Positions 16,167 through 23,985 of a DNA stretch of 47,214 bases are shown here, piece by piece. The DNA comes from JAYPUG01 sp038117265 (GTDB taxonomy: Bacteria; Pseudomonadota; Alphaproteobacteria; UBA6615). The stretch covers positions 1-47,214 of the forward strand of contig JAYOFO010000013.1 of assembly GCA_038117265.1 (NCBI GenBank), given 5' to 3'. Numbering within the stretch: position 1 is the stretch's first letter; each line of letters starts with the position of its first letter. The position numbers were made by a program, and so were the translations under genes. The notes below the pieces were generated by a model. The model ran no database searches, was not told where the DNA came from, and worked only from the letters and a program-made list of their open reading frames with translations.

Positions 16167-17241
16167 TCGCGGCAAACACCAGCGTCGTCGACCAGCCCGC
16201 CGTCAGGTCACGTCCGCTGTGTCCGCGGATCGCACGGCTCATGACCGCCAGGGTCATGGTGCCGATCGCGCCGACGGCGAGGGCGTGGATTCCCACGCTT
16301 GCCGGCACGATGTCGGGACAAAACGCATGTCCGGCAAACAGTGCCAGGGCCACGGGAATCCAGGCATAGCCGACGTGCAGCACGGCGAGCAGGGGCTCGC
16401 GCAGGGTCTGTCCGCCCTGCCACCGCGCCAGGCGGAGCGCATGGGCGAGCGCCGCGACGGCGCACAGCCCCTCGGTCGGCAAGCCGCCGGGATCCGCGAC
16501 CCAGGAAAGCAGCGCGAGGATCGCCAGGCCGAGTGCCAGCTTGTCGAACGCACCGAAAGGCGCAGGCAGCCTCGCGGCGCCCGTCTTGGCCAGCCAGTTG
16601 CGGGTAAAGCTGGGGACGATCCGCCCGCCGATCAGGGCGATCAGGGCGGCGAATGTCGCAAGCGCCAGGCGCGTCGCATGGGGTTCGGCGCCGGCGACCG
16701 CCAGGCCGGCCATGCCGGCATGGACCAGCGCATTGGCCAGCGCCAGCACGGCCAGCGCGGCACAGATCGGCAGGTTTCGCCAGTTCCGACCGGCGCGTAT
16801 CTCGCGGAACGCGACCGCGAACAGCGCGACGGGAAAGGCGAGGTCGAGCAGCGCCGTCGGCAGCGGGCCCAACAGGTCGGAAAACCACACCGCCGCGCGG
16901 CCCGCGATCCACAAGAGGACGAGCACGGCGAGCGGGCCGTCGTGCAGCGGCAGCCGGCCCGTCCAGTTGGGAATCGCGGTGAGCATGAACCCGGCGAGCA
17001 CGGCCATGGCGTAGCCGAACAGCATCTCGTGGGTGTGCCAGGACTGGGGGGCGAAGGCGCCGGGCGATTCGATCAGCCCGAGGAAGGCGTGGAGCGAGAC
17101 GTTGAGCGCGACGATCGCCCACAATCCCGCCAACAGGAAGAACGGGCGGAATCCGTGAGATAGGATCGGCCATCCCTGGCCGCCGCGTGCCCGGTCGCCC
17201 GGCCCCTCGGGTTGGGGGGAAGGGGCCCCCTCGTTCGGCAC
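16102..17241 (-). CDS. nnrS: NnrS family haem-copper membrane protein, C-terminally short
   Basis: A 379-residue polytopic inner-membrane protein with about ten or more hydrophobic segments. It starts its conserved region with SHGFRPFFLLAG and carries the WHTHEMLFGYAMAVLAGFMLTAIPNWTG block typical of NnrS, a protein linked to nitric oxide stress and denitrification. No denitrification genes are nearby. After ALSRVAAPF the protein ends with LRTRRPSP, where NnrS proteins normally continue for about 35-40 residues including a last helix. The end overlaps the stub of a convergent gene, so a deletion probably removed both 3' ends. The start is GTG at 17241. Confidence 0.85.
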   Translation of the reverse strand: MPNEGAPSPQPEGPGDRARGGQGWPILSHGFRPFFLLAGLWAIVALNVSLHAFLGLIESPGAFAPQSWHTHEMLFGYAMAVLAGFMLTAIPNWTGRLPLHDGPLAVLVLLWIAGRAAVWFSDLLGPLPTALLDLAFPVALFAVAFREIRAGRNWRNLPICAALAVLALANALVHAGMAGLAVAGAEPHATRLALATFAALIALIGGRIVPSFTRNWLAKTGAARLPAPFGAFDKLALGLAILALLSWVADPGGLPTEGLCAVAALAHALRLARWQGGQTLREPLLAVLHVGYAWIPVALALFAGHAFCPDIVPASVGIHALAVGAIGTMTLAVMSRAIRGHSGRDLTAGWSTTLVFAAITLSALSRVAAPFLRTRRPSP

Positions 17242-17335
17242 GCGGCGCGGTGGCGGATTCGGAATGTGGGCGGCTTTCCGACGGGGTGGGTCTGCGCCCG
17301 ATTAGATAAGGCGCGACGCGCTGCGCAAACCGGCC

Positions 17336-17365
17336 TTGGTGTCGCATGATGCGCTGGCCTATACC
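17336..17365 (+). promoter_or_regulatory. Promoter of the quinone-oxidoreductase-like gene
   Basis: TTGGTG (17336-17341), 18-base spacer, TATACC (17360-17365), 35 bases before the ATG at 17401. Confidence 0.45.
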
Positions 17366-17400
17366 TTGGGCGAATCCATACCGTCAGCGGGAGAGAGACG

Positions 17401-18381
17401 ATGCGAGCAGCCTTCTATGACAAGCTGGGACCGGCTGAGGTCTTGCAGGTCGGCGAGCAGCCGACACCGGAACCGGGACCGGGCGAGGTCCGCATCAGGC
17501 TCACCGTCTCGGGCGTCAACCCGTCGGACTGGAAGGCGCGGTTCCGCGGGCGCGGCGGTGGCATGCCGTTCCCGCTGATCATCCCCCACAGCGACGGTGC
17601 CGGGGTGATCGACGCGGTCGGCGACGGGGTCGATGCGGGCCGGGTCGGCAAGCGGGTCTGGATGATGAACGGTCAGTGGCAGCGCCCCTTCGGCACGGCC
17701 GCCGAGTACATCTGCACCGAATCCAAGTACGTCATCGACCTGCCGGACGGGGTCGATGATGCCGAGGCCGCGTGTTTCGGCATCCCGTTCCTGACCGCGC
17801 ACCGCGCGGTGATGTTCGACGGCGACGTGTCGGGCCAGACGATCCTGGTCCAGGGCGGCGCGGGCGCGGTCGGCCACCATGCCATCCAGGTGGCCAAGGC
17901 CAACGGCGCGCGGGTGATCACAACGGTCAGTTCCGAGGAGAAGGCGGCCTATGTGCGCGATGCCGGGGCCGACGCGGTGGTGAACTACCGAACCGAAGAC
18001 ATCGTGGAACGCATCCTCGCGCTGACCGACGGCAAGGGAGCGGACCGCATCGTCGAGTTGAACCTGTCGGCGAACGCACCCACCTACGGACAGATTCTCG
18101 CGCCGCGCGGCACGGTGATCGTCTATGGCACCGTCGACCCGATGGCGAGCGTCCCGGCGCAGGACTTCATCGTGAAGTGGGCGTCGCTGAAGTGGTTCAT
18201 CGTCTACTCGATCACCGACGCGCAGCGCGACGAAGGCGTGGCGGCGCTCAACGCGATGCTGGCCGACGGCACCCTCGAGACGACCGTCGCGAAGCGATTC
18301 CCGCTCGACGACATCGTTGACGCCCACAAGATGGTCGAGGACGCCACCCACATCGGCAACGTGGTCCTCGATATCGGTTGA
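17401..18381 (+). CDS. Zinc-independent NADPH:quinone oxidoreductase-like MDR protein
   Basis: A 326-residue medium-chain dehydrogenase/reductase. The N-terminal GroES-like domain (MRAAFYDKLGPAEVL..., VNPSDWKARFRG) lacks the catalytic-zinc Cys of alcohol dehydrogenases, and the Rossmann part has VQGGAGAVGHHAIQVAK for NAD(P) binding. This fits the quinone oxidoreductase / zeta-crystallin branch that reduces quinones or enones. GGGAGAGAG precedes the ATG. It has its own promoter and a strong hairpin after its stop, so it is probably monocistronic. Confidence 0.88.
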   Translation: MRAAFYDKLGPAEVLQVGEQPTPEPGPGEVRIRLTVSGVNPSDWKARFRGRGGGMPFPLIIPHSDGAGVIDAVGDGVDAGRVGKRVWMMNGQWQRPFGTAAEYICTESKYVIDLPDGVDDAEAACFGIPFLTAHRAVMFDGDVSGQTILVQGGAGAVGHHAIQVAKANGARVITTVSSEEKAAYVRDAGADAVVNYRTEDIVERILALTDGKGADRIVELNLSANAPTYGQILAPRGTVIVYGTVDPMASVPAQDFIVKWASLKWFIVYSITDAQRDEGVAALNAMLADGTLETTVAKRFPLDDIVDAHKMVEDATHIGNVVLDIG

Positions 18382-18681
18382 GCCGGGTAGAAGCGCCAGC
18401 CGCCGGCAGGAGGCCGGCGGCTGCTGCGCCTGCGAAGACTCGAAATTCATCACTTAAACATCGGAAAAATAATAATATTTTTTCGGTAAACGCATCTCCT
18501 GCAAGGCGGCGGCAACTCCTTGTGATTAAAAGAGAAAGTTTTTTAACCGGTCCCTTGAAACACACTTTTATGGGACGAAAACTCAATGAATTTAATATTT
18601 TACCGGATTATGTTTATTTTTCTCTTTGCAAAGCAGTCTGCACCGGGCCAGACTCGCCGCTCAGGCTGTGGGAGGCTTGCG
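18382..18681. other. 300-bp gap with AT-rich patch and no gene
   Basis: After the hairpin the composition changes sharply: 18441-18490 and 18581-18630 each hold only 12 G/C in 50 bases, against a strongly GC-rich background. An imperfect inverted repeat (18462-18486) surrounds an A/T run. Weak promoter-like hexamers are present (TTGAAA near 18555). No convincing ORF is seen; the open frame that runs from 18586 into the lipoprotein has no coding character. It may be the regulatory leader of the lipoprotein gene or a small piece of foreign DNA. Confidence 0.6.
18397..18423 (+). terminator. Strong hairpin after the quinone-oxidoreductase-like gene
   Basis: Perfect 11-bp inverted repeat (CAGCCGCCGGC and its complement) with a 5-base loop, 15 bases after the stop codon. 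No T-tract follows. Confidence 0.55.
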
Positions 18682-19539
18682 ATGCGAAAGACCTTGGCAA
18701 TGATCGGATTGCCGCTGCTGCTGGGCGGGTGTGGACTTCCGCCTGCCCTTACGGTGGCGAGCTGGGCGCTCGACGGGGTGAGTTATGCCATCTCGGGAAA
18801 GAGCGTTACCGACCACGCAATATCCGAAGTCGCGCAACAGGATTGCGCGTTGCTGCGCGTCGTCCAGGGACGCGAAATCTGCGACAGCGGCAATCCGGAG
18901 GACGGCGGCACCGTGATGGTTGCCGCGGCCCCTTCGGGCGAAAACTGGTCGGTTAGCGCCGAACTGCCGTCCCGCGGCGATCCGCTGGAGGTGCCGCCGG
19001 AACTCGCCGGGTTCGTCGCGGGCTTTGCGCCGGGCGTTGTCGCGGTCGATCAGCGCGCAGCGGCCGTCGCCGGGTTCGCGCCCGCTAGCTTCCGCTGGTC
19101 ACAGGACACCGATGTGCAGGCGCACTTCGTGAATGCCGCGCCGAAACACCGGCCCGACGCGCCGCGGCCCGTCACGCCCGTGATCGAGGTCGTGCCGCTG
19201 CCCGAGGCGGCTTCGCCGGGGCAGTGGGCGAACACCGCGCGTGACGTCGCGGCGACGCGCAACGTATCGGTGGTGGGAAGTTTCCGGTCCATCGACAACG
19301 CATGGGACCAAGCCGCGCAATTCGCGGCGCTGGGGGCCGAGGTTCGCTCGGCCCGCATCGGTGGCCAGACCTGGCACCGTGTTGTGGTCGACGCACCGCT
19401 GGCAACCGTGCAGCGCATGGGAGCGGCCGACGCCTGGATCCTCAAGGTTTGCGATGCGGACGGAAGCCTGCCGCCCTGCGGTCCGACGACCGTCAGCAGC
19501 GCCGGGGTGTTCGTCCCGCACACGGTTTCGGCCAACTGA
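18682..19539 (+). CDS. Outer-membrane lipoprotein with SPOR-like C-terminus, function unknown
   Basis: A 285-residue protein with a lipoprotein signal: basic N-terminus, hydrophobic core and lipobox LGGC with Cys17; Gly at +2 allows outer-membrane sorting. The middle is low in recognisable motifs. The C-terminal part (about 205-265) has the pattern VVGSFRSIDNAWDQAAQFAA followed by ARIGGQTWHRVVVDA, which resembles a SPOR fold that binds denuded peptidoglycan, but the match is by eye. A perfect GGGAGG lies 6 bases before the ATG. It follows an AT-rich patch and precedes eipB, so an envelope role is plausible. Confidence 0.65.
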   Translation: MRKTLAMIGLPLLLGGCGLPPALTVASWALDGVSYAISGKSVTDHAISEVAQQDCALLRVVQGREICDSGNPEDGGTVMVAAAPSGENWSVSAELPSRGDPLEVPPELAGFVAGFAPGVVAVDQRAAAVAGFAPASFRWSQDTDVQAHFVNAAPKHRPDAPRPVTPVIEVVPLPEAASPGQWANTARDVAATRNVSVVGSFRSIDNAWDQAAQFAALGAEVRSARIGGQTWHRVVVDAPLATVQRMGAADAWILKVCDADGSLPPCGPTTVSSAGVFVPHTVSAN

Positions 19540-19594
19540 GCGTTCTTTCGTCTCCTGCCATGAATTTGCCCGCTTGATCGGGTAGATTCGGCGC

Positions 19595-20440
19595 ATGGGA
19601 AAAGCACGACTTCGAGATATCTCCGTCGCGGCCGGCCTGGCGTTGGCCGCGACGTTCGTTTTCGCCGATGGTGCGGGTGCCGTGGTCAGCCATGCGTCGC
19701 ATCGCGCGTTCTATGAAATCTCCATGGGACGCGTCGACATCGGGTCCAGCATCGTCGATGCGCGCGGGCGCATGGTCGCGGAGTGGCGGCGCGGCTGCGA
19801 CGGCTGGGAGTCGAACCAGCGGCTACAGGTGAGCATGTCTCCGGGGGAGGGGGACCCCATCAACTCGGAGGTCTCGGCCAAGAACTTCGAGACCCATGAC
19901 GGCCGCCACTACACGTTCGATACCGAAACCCGGATCGGAGGAGAAATCGTGGAGCACGCGCGCGGCGTGGCGGAACGACCGGGTCCGGGCGCGCCGGGGC
20001 GCGCCGTCTATGACGTGCCGCGCGGCACCGTGCTGGACCTGCCGGCGGACACGCTGTTCCCCTACCAGCACACGATCGTCGTGCTCGATGCCGCCGAACG
20101 TGGCGCGTTCCGCGAGTTCGGGCACTATTTCGACGGGTCGCAGCCGGATATCTCGCCGATGGAGGCCAACTCGCTGATCCTGGGCAAGGCGCGCGATCCG
20201 AAGGACGGGCTTGCGAAGGACTTCGGCGCGGCGAGCGCTCACAAATGGTGGCCGATCCGCCTGGCGATGTTCCCGCGCGCGGACCGGCGCCAGGCCGGGG
20301 AAACCCAACCGGAGTTCGAGATGACCCAGGTGCTGCAGGACAATGGCGTCGTGCGTCGCTTCGAATTCGACTATGGCGACTTCTCGCTGGTCGCCGAGCT
20401 GGTCGACCTCGAACTCTTCGATCCGCCGACCTGCAACTGA
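19595..20440 (+). CDS. eipB: EipB (DUF1849) periplasmic envelope-integrity protein
   Basis: A 281-residue exported protein: signal peptide with cleavage near AGAV (residue 29), then the DUF1849 beta-rich domain opening HRAFYEISMGRVDIGSSIVD. Two cysteines, Cys68 in RRGCDGW and Cys280 in the C-terminal PPTCN, correspond in position to the pair that forms a conserved disulfide in Brucella EipB. EipB proteins are beta-spiral periplasmic factors needed for envelope integrity in alphaproteobacteria. Convergent with dinB, 7 bases apart. Confidence 0.88.
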   Translation: MGKARLRDISVAAGLALAATFVFADGAGAVVSHASHRAFYEISMGRVDIGSSIVDARGRMVAEWRRGCDGWESNQRLQVSMSPGEGDPINSEVSAKNFETHDGRHYTFDTETRIGGEIVEHARGVAERPGPGAPGRAVYDVPRGTVLDLPADTLFPYQHTIVVLDAAERGAFREFGHYFDGSQPDISPMEANSLILGKARDPKDGLAKDFGAASAHKWWPIRLAMFPRADRRQAGETQPEFEMTQVLQDNGVVRRFEFDYGDFSLVAELVDLELFDPPTCN

Positions 20441-20447
20441 GCGGCGG

Positions 20448-21734
20448 TCAGCCGCCGCGTGGGCGCAGCGCGCGTCCCTTGCCGATGGCGTCGCGCCCGA
20501 GCTTGTCGCGAACCCGGTCGATGACTATCTCCACCTGCTTGCGGTGGGCGGCGTTGGGGTCGGCGAGGTCGGGCGGGTCCGCCTCGGCCGGGTCGGCGAA
20601 GTTGGACAGGCCGACGCCGATGAGACGGAACGCGGTGCCCGGAGGCGTCGCCTCGAACGCCTTTCGCAGCAGCGGCGTGGCGCTGCGATAGAGCGTCTCG
20701 GCCAGCTGGGTCGGCGCCGGCAGCGCCTGCGAACGGGTCACGATCCTGTGGGATGCGGTCTTGAGCTTGAGGGTCACGGTCCGTCCGGCCAGTTCGCGCC
20801 GCTTGATCCGCTCGGCGACGCGCTCGCACTGGGGCCACAGGCGCCGCGCCAATTCGTCCATGTCCGATATGTCGGTCGCGAAGGTCGTCTCGCTCGACAG
20901 GTTCTTGGGAATCGAGACGGGGCTGACGGGGCGCGAATCCTCGCCGCGGCTGAACCGTGCGAGCCGGTGGCCGATGCTCCCGTAGCGCGCGACCAGGCGC
21001 GCCTCGTCGTGGCTGCGGATCTGCCCGATCGTGTTGATACCGTCGGATTTCAGCTTGGCGTGCAGCGTGGCGCCCACGCCCCATATCCGCGAAACCGGCT
21101 GCGCATCGAGGAAATCGCGCGCCTCGGCCCGCCCGACGACGGCGAACCCGCGCGGCTTGTCGAGGTCGGAGGCGAGCTTGGCGAGGAACTTGTTGTAGCT
21201 GAGGCCCACCGAAGCGGTGATTCCGACCTCGCGCTCGATCCGGTTGATCATCCGGATCAGGGTGGCTGCGGGTGCGGCGTGGTGCAGCCGCTGGGTGCCC
21301 GACAGGTCGAGGAAGGCCTCGTCGATCGACAGCGGCTCGACCAGCGGCGTCATCGACCGCATGATCTCGCGCACCGCGCGCCCGACCGCCGCGTATTTCT
21401 CCATGTCGGGCCGCACGACCGTCGCGTCCGGACAGAGCTTGAGCGCCTGGAACATGGGCATCGCGGAGCGCACGCCCTTGATGCGTGCGATGTAGCAGGC
21501 CGCCGAGACGACCCCGCGGCGACCGCCGCCGACGATGACGGGGACGTCGCGCAAGGCCGGGTCGTCGCGCTTCTCGACGCTGGCATAGAACGCGTCGCAG
21601 TCGATGTGAGCGATCGACAAGGTCTGCAGCTCCGCGTGGAACAGGAGGCGCGGCGCGCCGCAACTGGGGCATCCGTGCGCGGCGGCCGGCACCGTGCCGG
21701 CACAGCTGCGGCAAAGGCCGGCGGCGCCGCTCAC
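20448..21734 (-). CDS. dinB: DNA polymerase IV with N-terminal Cys4 ribbon
   Basis: Y-family translesion polymerase of 428 residues. The catalytic core starts HIDCDAFYASVEKRDDP (Asp45) and has LSIDEAFLDLSG, SVGLSYNKFLAKLASD and the little-finger region. Before the core there are about 40 extra residues with Cys8, Cys11, Cys22 and Cys25 (CRSC and CPSC), a putative zinc ribbon seen in alphaproteobacterial homologues and absent from E. coli DinB. The GTG start at 21734 overlaps the TGA of the ROK kinase (GTGA), so translation is coupled. No LexA box could be confirmed. Confidence 0.94.
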   Translation of the reverse strand: MSGAAGLCRSCAGTVPAAAHGCPSCGAPRLLFHAELQTLSIAHIDCDAFYASVEKRDDPALRDVPVIVGGGRRGVVSAACYIARIKGVRSAMPMFQALKLCPDATVVRPDMEKYAAVGRAVREIMRSMTPLVEPLSIDEAFLDLSGTQRLHHAAPAATLIRMINRIEREVGITASVGLSYNKFLAKLASDLDKPRGFAVVGRAEARDFLDAQPVSRIWGVGATLHAKLKSDGINTIGQIRSHDEARLVARYGSIGHRLARFSRGEDSRPVSPVSIPKNLSSETTFATDISDMDELARRLWPQCERVAERIKRRELAGRTVTLKLKTASHRIVTRSQALPAPTQLAETLYRSATPLLRKAFEATPPGTAFRLIGVGLSNFADPAEADPPDLADPNAAHRKQVEIVIDRVRDKLGRDAIGKGRALRPRGG

Positions 21735-22642
21735 GCCTCGCGCCCGGTCGTGGGCCACAGCCATGCGGCGCCGCGCACGCCTCCGGCGTCGCCATGCACG
21801 GCAGGCACGACCGGCGTGACGATGCCGTCCGAAAACGCCCAATCCGCGATCCGGTTCGGCAGGTTCCGGTACAGCCGCGAGATGTTCGACAGCCCGCCGC
21901 CGAGCACCACGATGTCGGGGTCGAGGATGTTGATCACCATCGTGAGCGCGCGTGCTATCCGGTCCTCGAGCCGTTCCAGCGCCGCATTCGCTGCCCCGTC
22001 GCCGGCATCGGCCGCCGCGGCGATCTCGGCCGCGGAACGGGACTGGCCTGTGGCAAGCCGGTAGTCGCGCTCGAAGGCGGGCCCCGAGACGAACGTCTCG
22101 ATGCAGCCATGCCGACCGCAATAGCAGGGACCGCCGGGAAACTCGGCTTCGGTCATCCACGGCAGCGACGTGTGGCCCCACTCGCCCGCGATCGCGTTGG
22201 CGCCGGTGACGAGCGCCCCGTCGATCACGATTCCGGCACCGACACCGGTGCCCAGGATCACGCCGAAGACGGTGTGTGCGTCCGCGCCGGCGCCGTCTTG
22301 CGCCTCGGAGACGGCAAAGCAGTTGGCATCGTTCGCTACGCGGACCGGCCGCCCGAGCCGCGCGGCGAGGTCACGGTCGAACGGGTGGCCGATCAGCCAG
22401 CTGGAATTGGCGTTCTTGACCAGGCCCGTTGCGGGCGAAATCGTGCCGGGAATGCCGATTCCGACCGGTGTCCGAGCGGTCGGGACCGGATCGATCTGCG
22501 CGACCAGCCGGGCGATTGCGTCGAGCGTGTCGGTGTAGTCGTGCCGGGGCGCGGGCACGCGCGCGCGCGCGATTTCGCGTCCCTCGTCGTCCAGGACGAC
22601 GCCCGCGATCTTCGTTCCGCCGAGATCAATCCCGATCCGCAT
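21731..22642 (-). CDS. ROK family sugar kinase (fructokinase / N-acetylglucosamine kinase type)
   Basis: A 303-residue ROK kinase. The ATP-binding motif GIDLGGTK is at the N-terminus, the catalytic aspartate lies in RVANDANCFA, and the ROK zinc signature GGPCYCGRHGCIETF follows GEWGHTSLP. The sequence around the zinc site resembles NagK and Mak of enterobacteria; the sugar cannot be decided. Its stop overlaps the dinB start by 4 bases. It is divergent from divK with a 143-bp gap. Coupling of a sugar kinase with a lesion-bypass polymerase is probably positional only. Confidence 0.88.
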   Translation of the reverse strand: MRIGIDLGGTKIAGVVLDDEGREIARARVPAPRHDYTDTLDAIARLVAQIDPVPTARTPVGIGIPGTISPATGLVKNANSSWLIGHPFDRDLAARLGRPVRVANDANCFAVSEAQDGAGADAHTVFGVILGTGVGAGIVIDGALVTGANAIAGEWGHTSLPWMTEAEFPGGPCYCGRHGCIETFVSGPAFERDYRLATGQSRSAAEIAAAADAGDGAANAALERLEDRIARALTMVINILDPDIVVLGGGLSNISRLYRNLPNRIADWAFSDGIVTPVVPAVHGDAGGVRGAAWLWPTTGREA

Positions 22643-22785
22643 TCGCCCTCGCCGGTGTGGACATTTGCCGAATTATTATCCATTTTCGGACCGCTTTGCG
22701 CGACCGGTGGGGGCTGGCTGCGACTTGTTCGAAGCTCAAAGGGCACACCGGACAGCGGCGAGCCATCATCGGGGTGTGGACGCAA

Positions 22786-23151
22786 ATGTCGAAGGCCGTT
22801 CTGATCGTTGAGGACAATGAACTCAACATGAAGCTCTTCCACGATCTGCTGGAGGCGCAGGGCTATGCGACGCTGCAGACGAAGGACGGCATGGAGGCCC
22901 TGCAGCTGGCGCGCGAGCACAAGCCCGATCTCGTCCTGATGGACATCCAGTTGCCGGAGGTATCGGGCCTCGAGGTCACCAAGTGGCTCAAGGAAGACGA
23001 CGAGTTGAAGGCCATTCCGGTGATCGCGGTGACCGCGTTCGCGATGAAGGGGGACGAGGAGAAAATCCGTCAGGGGGGCTGCGAGGCCTACATCGCAAAG
23101 CCGACCTCGGTCGCCGACTTCCTCGACACCGTCCAGCGCTTCATCGAGTAG
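22786..23151 (+). CDS. divK: Single-domain response regulator DivK
   Basis: A 121-residue receiver with no output domain. The acidic pair is in IVEDNELN, the phosphorylated Asp53 in LVLMDIQLPEVSG, and the conserved Thr and Lys in VTAFAMKGD and AYIAKPTS. The residue number and the NELNMKLFHDLLEAQGY helix match Caulobacter DivK, which regulates the DivJ/PleC/DivL network and so CtrA. pleD, its usual partner downstream, is absent; a terminator follows instead. The ATG at 22786 gives the canonical N-terminus. Confidence 0.94.
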   Translation: MSKAVLIVEDNELNMKLFHDLLEAQGYATLQTKDGMEALQLAREHKPDLVLMDIQLPEVSGLEVTKWLKEDDELKAIPVIAVTAFAMKGDEEKIRQGGCEAYIAKPTSVADFLDTVQRFIE

Positions 23152-23190
23152 CGATAGCGCGCCATCGGTCAGTTCGATCCGAATGCACGA

Positions 23191-23213
23191 AAGCCGCCCG
23201 TTGGGCGGCTTTT
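23191..23213. terminator. Bidirectional intrinsic terminator between divK and rpmG
   Basis: AAGCCGCCC, loop GTT, GGGCGGCTTTT: a 7-bp GC stem (9 with the A-T pairs) followed by T4 on the plus strand and T3 on the minus strand. It lies between the convergent divK and rpmG genes and fits both. Confidence 0.88.
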
Positions 23214-23254
23214 GGCGTTCCGGCGCACCCTTTCGGGCACACGAGGGGCGGGTG

Positions 23255-23422
23255 CTATTTGAGCTTCTCTTCCTTGAAGGCCACATGCTTGCGCACGACC
23301 GGGTCGTACTTCCGCATCTCGAGCTTCTCGGGCTTCGTGCGCGGGTTCTTCTTCGCGACGTAGTAGAAGCCGGTGTCGGCGGAGCTGACGAGCTTCACAA
23401 GGATCGTGTTCGGTTTTGCCAT
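23255..23422 (-). CDS. rpmG: 50S ribosomal protein L33
   Basis: A 55-residue basic ribosomal protein beginning MAKPNTILVKLVSSADTGF and containing YYVAKKNPRTKPEKLEMRKY, the L33 signature. It lacks the CxxC pairs, so it is the zinc-free form. The ATG at 23422 gives the family N-terminus; upstream in-frame codons are not conserved. It ends 42 bases before the bidirectional terminator. Confidence 0.97.
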   Translation of the reverse strand: MAKPNTILVKLVSSADTGFYYVAKKNPRTKPEKLEMRKYDPVVRKHVAFKEEKLK

Positions 23423-23509
23423 GGTTCTTTGTCCCGGGCCAAATTCGGCCGTGAAGATAGCGCGCCGCCGCGCCAAGTCAAGCCGTGATGCGGCCTGGCG
23501 CCGGGTGGG

Positions 23510-23914
23510 CTAGCCGTCTGCCGGAATGCGTTGCGGCCGGGTGGCAATCCACAAGGCCACGCCGGCCATGATCGAGGCTGTCACCGCGACGATGTAGACA
23601 TTGTCGGGGCCGGCAACGGCGAACAGGGCGAAGGAGCCGGTCATGGCCGTCAGGGCGAACGCCTTGGCGCGCAGCGGGATGACGCGGTGGGTGTGCCAGT
23701 CGCGCAATGTGCGGCCGAAGCGGGGGTGCTTGTAAAGCCAGACGTGCATCCGTTCCGACGAGCGGGAGAACGCCCACGCGGCGACAATGAGGAACACGGT
23801 GCCCGGAAATCCCGGGACGACGAGGCCGAAGATCCCGAGGGCCGCGCACACGCAGCCGAGCGCGAACAGGGCGCGTTGCATCGGGCGGTACAGCTGTCGG
23901 GTCGCGGGAGGCAT
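23510..23914 (-). CDS. DUF454 (YbaN-like) inner-membrane protein
   Basis: A 134-residue protein with the DUF454 pattern: two N-terminal hydrophobic helices around GCVCAALGIFGLVVPGFPGT, then WAFSRSSERMHVWLYKHPRF and two further helices. Members are small inner-membrane proteins of unknown function. It is transcribed toward rpmG and separated from it by 87 bases; nothing in the context points to a role. Confidence 0.82.
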   Translation of the reverse strand: MPPATRQLYRPMQRALFALGCVCAALGIFGLVVPGFPGTVFLIVAAWAFSRSSERMHVWLYKHPRFGRTLRDWHTHRVIPLRAKAFALTAMTGSFALFAVAGPDNVYIVAVTASIMAGVALWIATRPQRIPADG

Positions 23915-23985
23915 CGGAGGAATCCTGTCGAGTCGATGCGCAAGTGTCGCGCCCGCCGGTTAACGATCCGTATCAATGCGGACGG

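Noticed and set aside
18586..18681. N-terminal extension of the lipoprotein (MNLIFYRIMFIFLFAKQ...)
   Set aside because: It would bury the lipobox signal peptide, is AT-rich and non-coding in character, and the ATG at 18682 has a perfect ribosome site.
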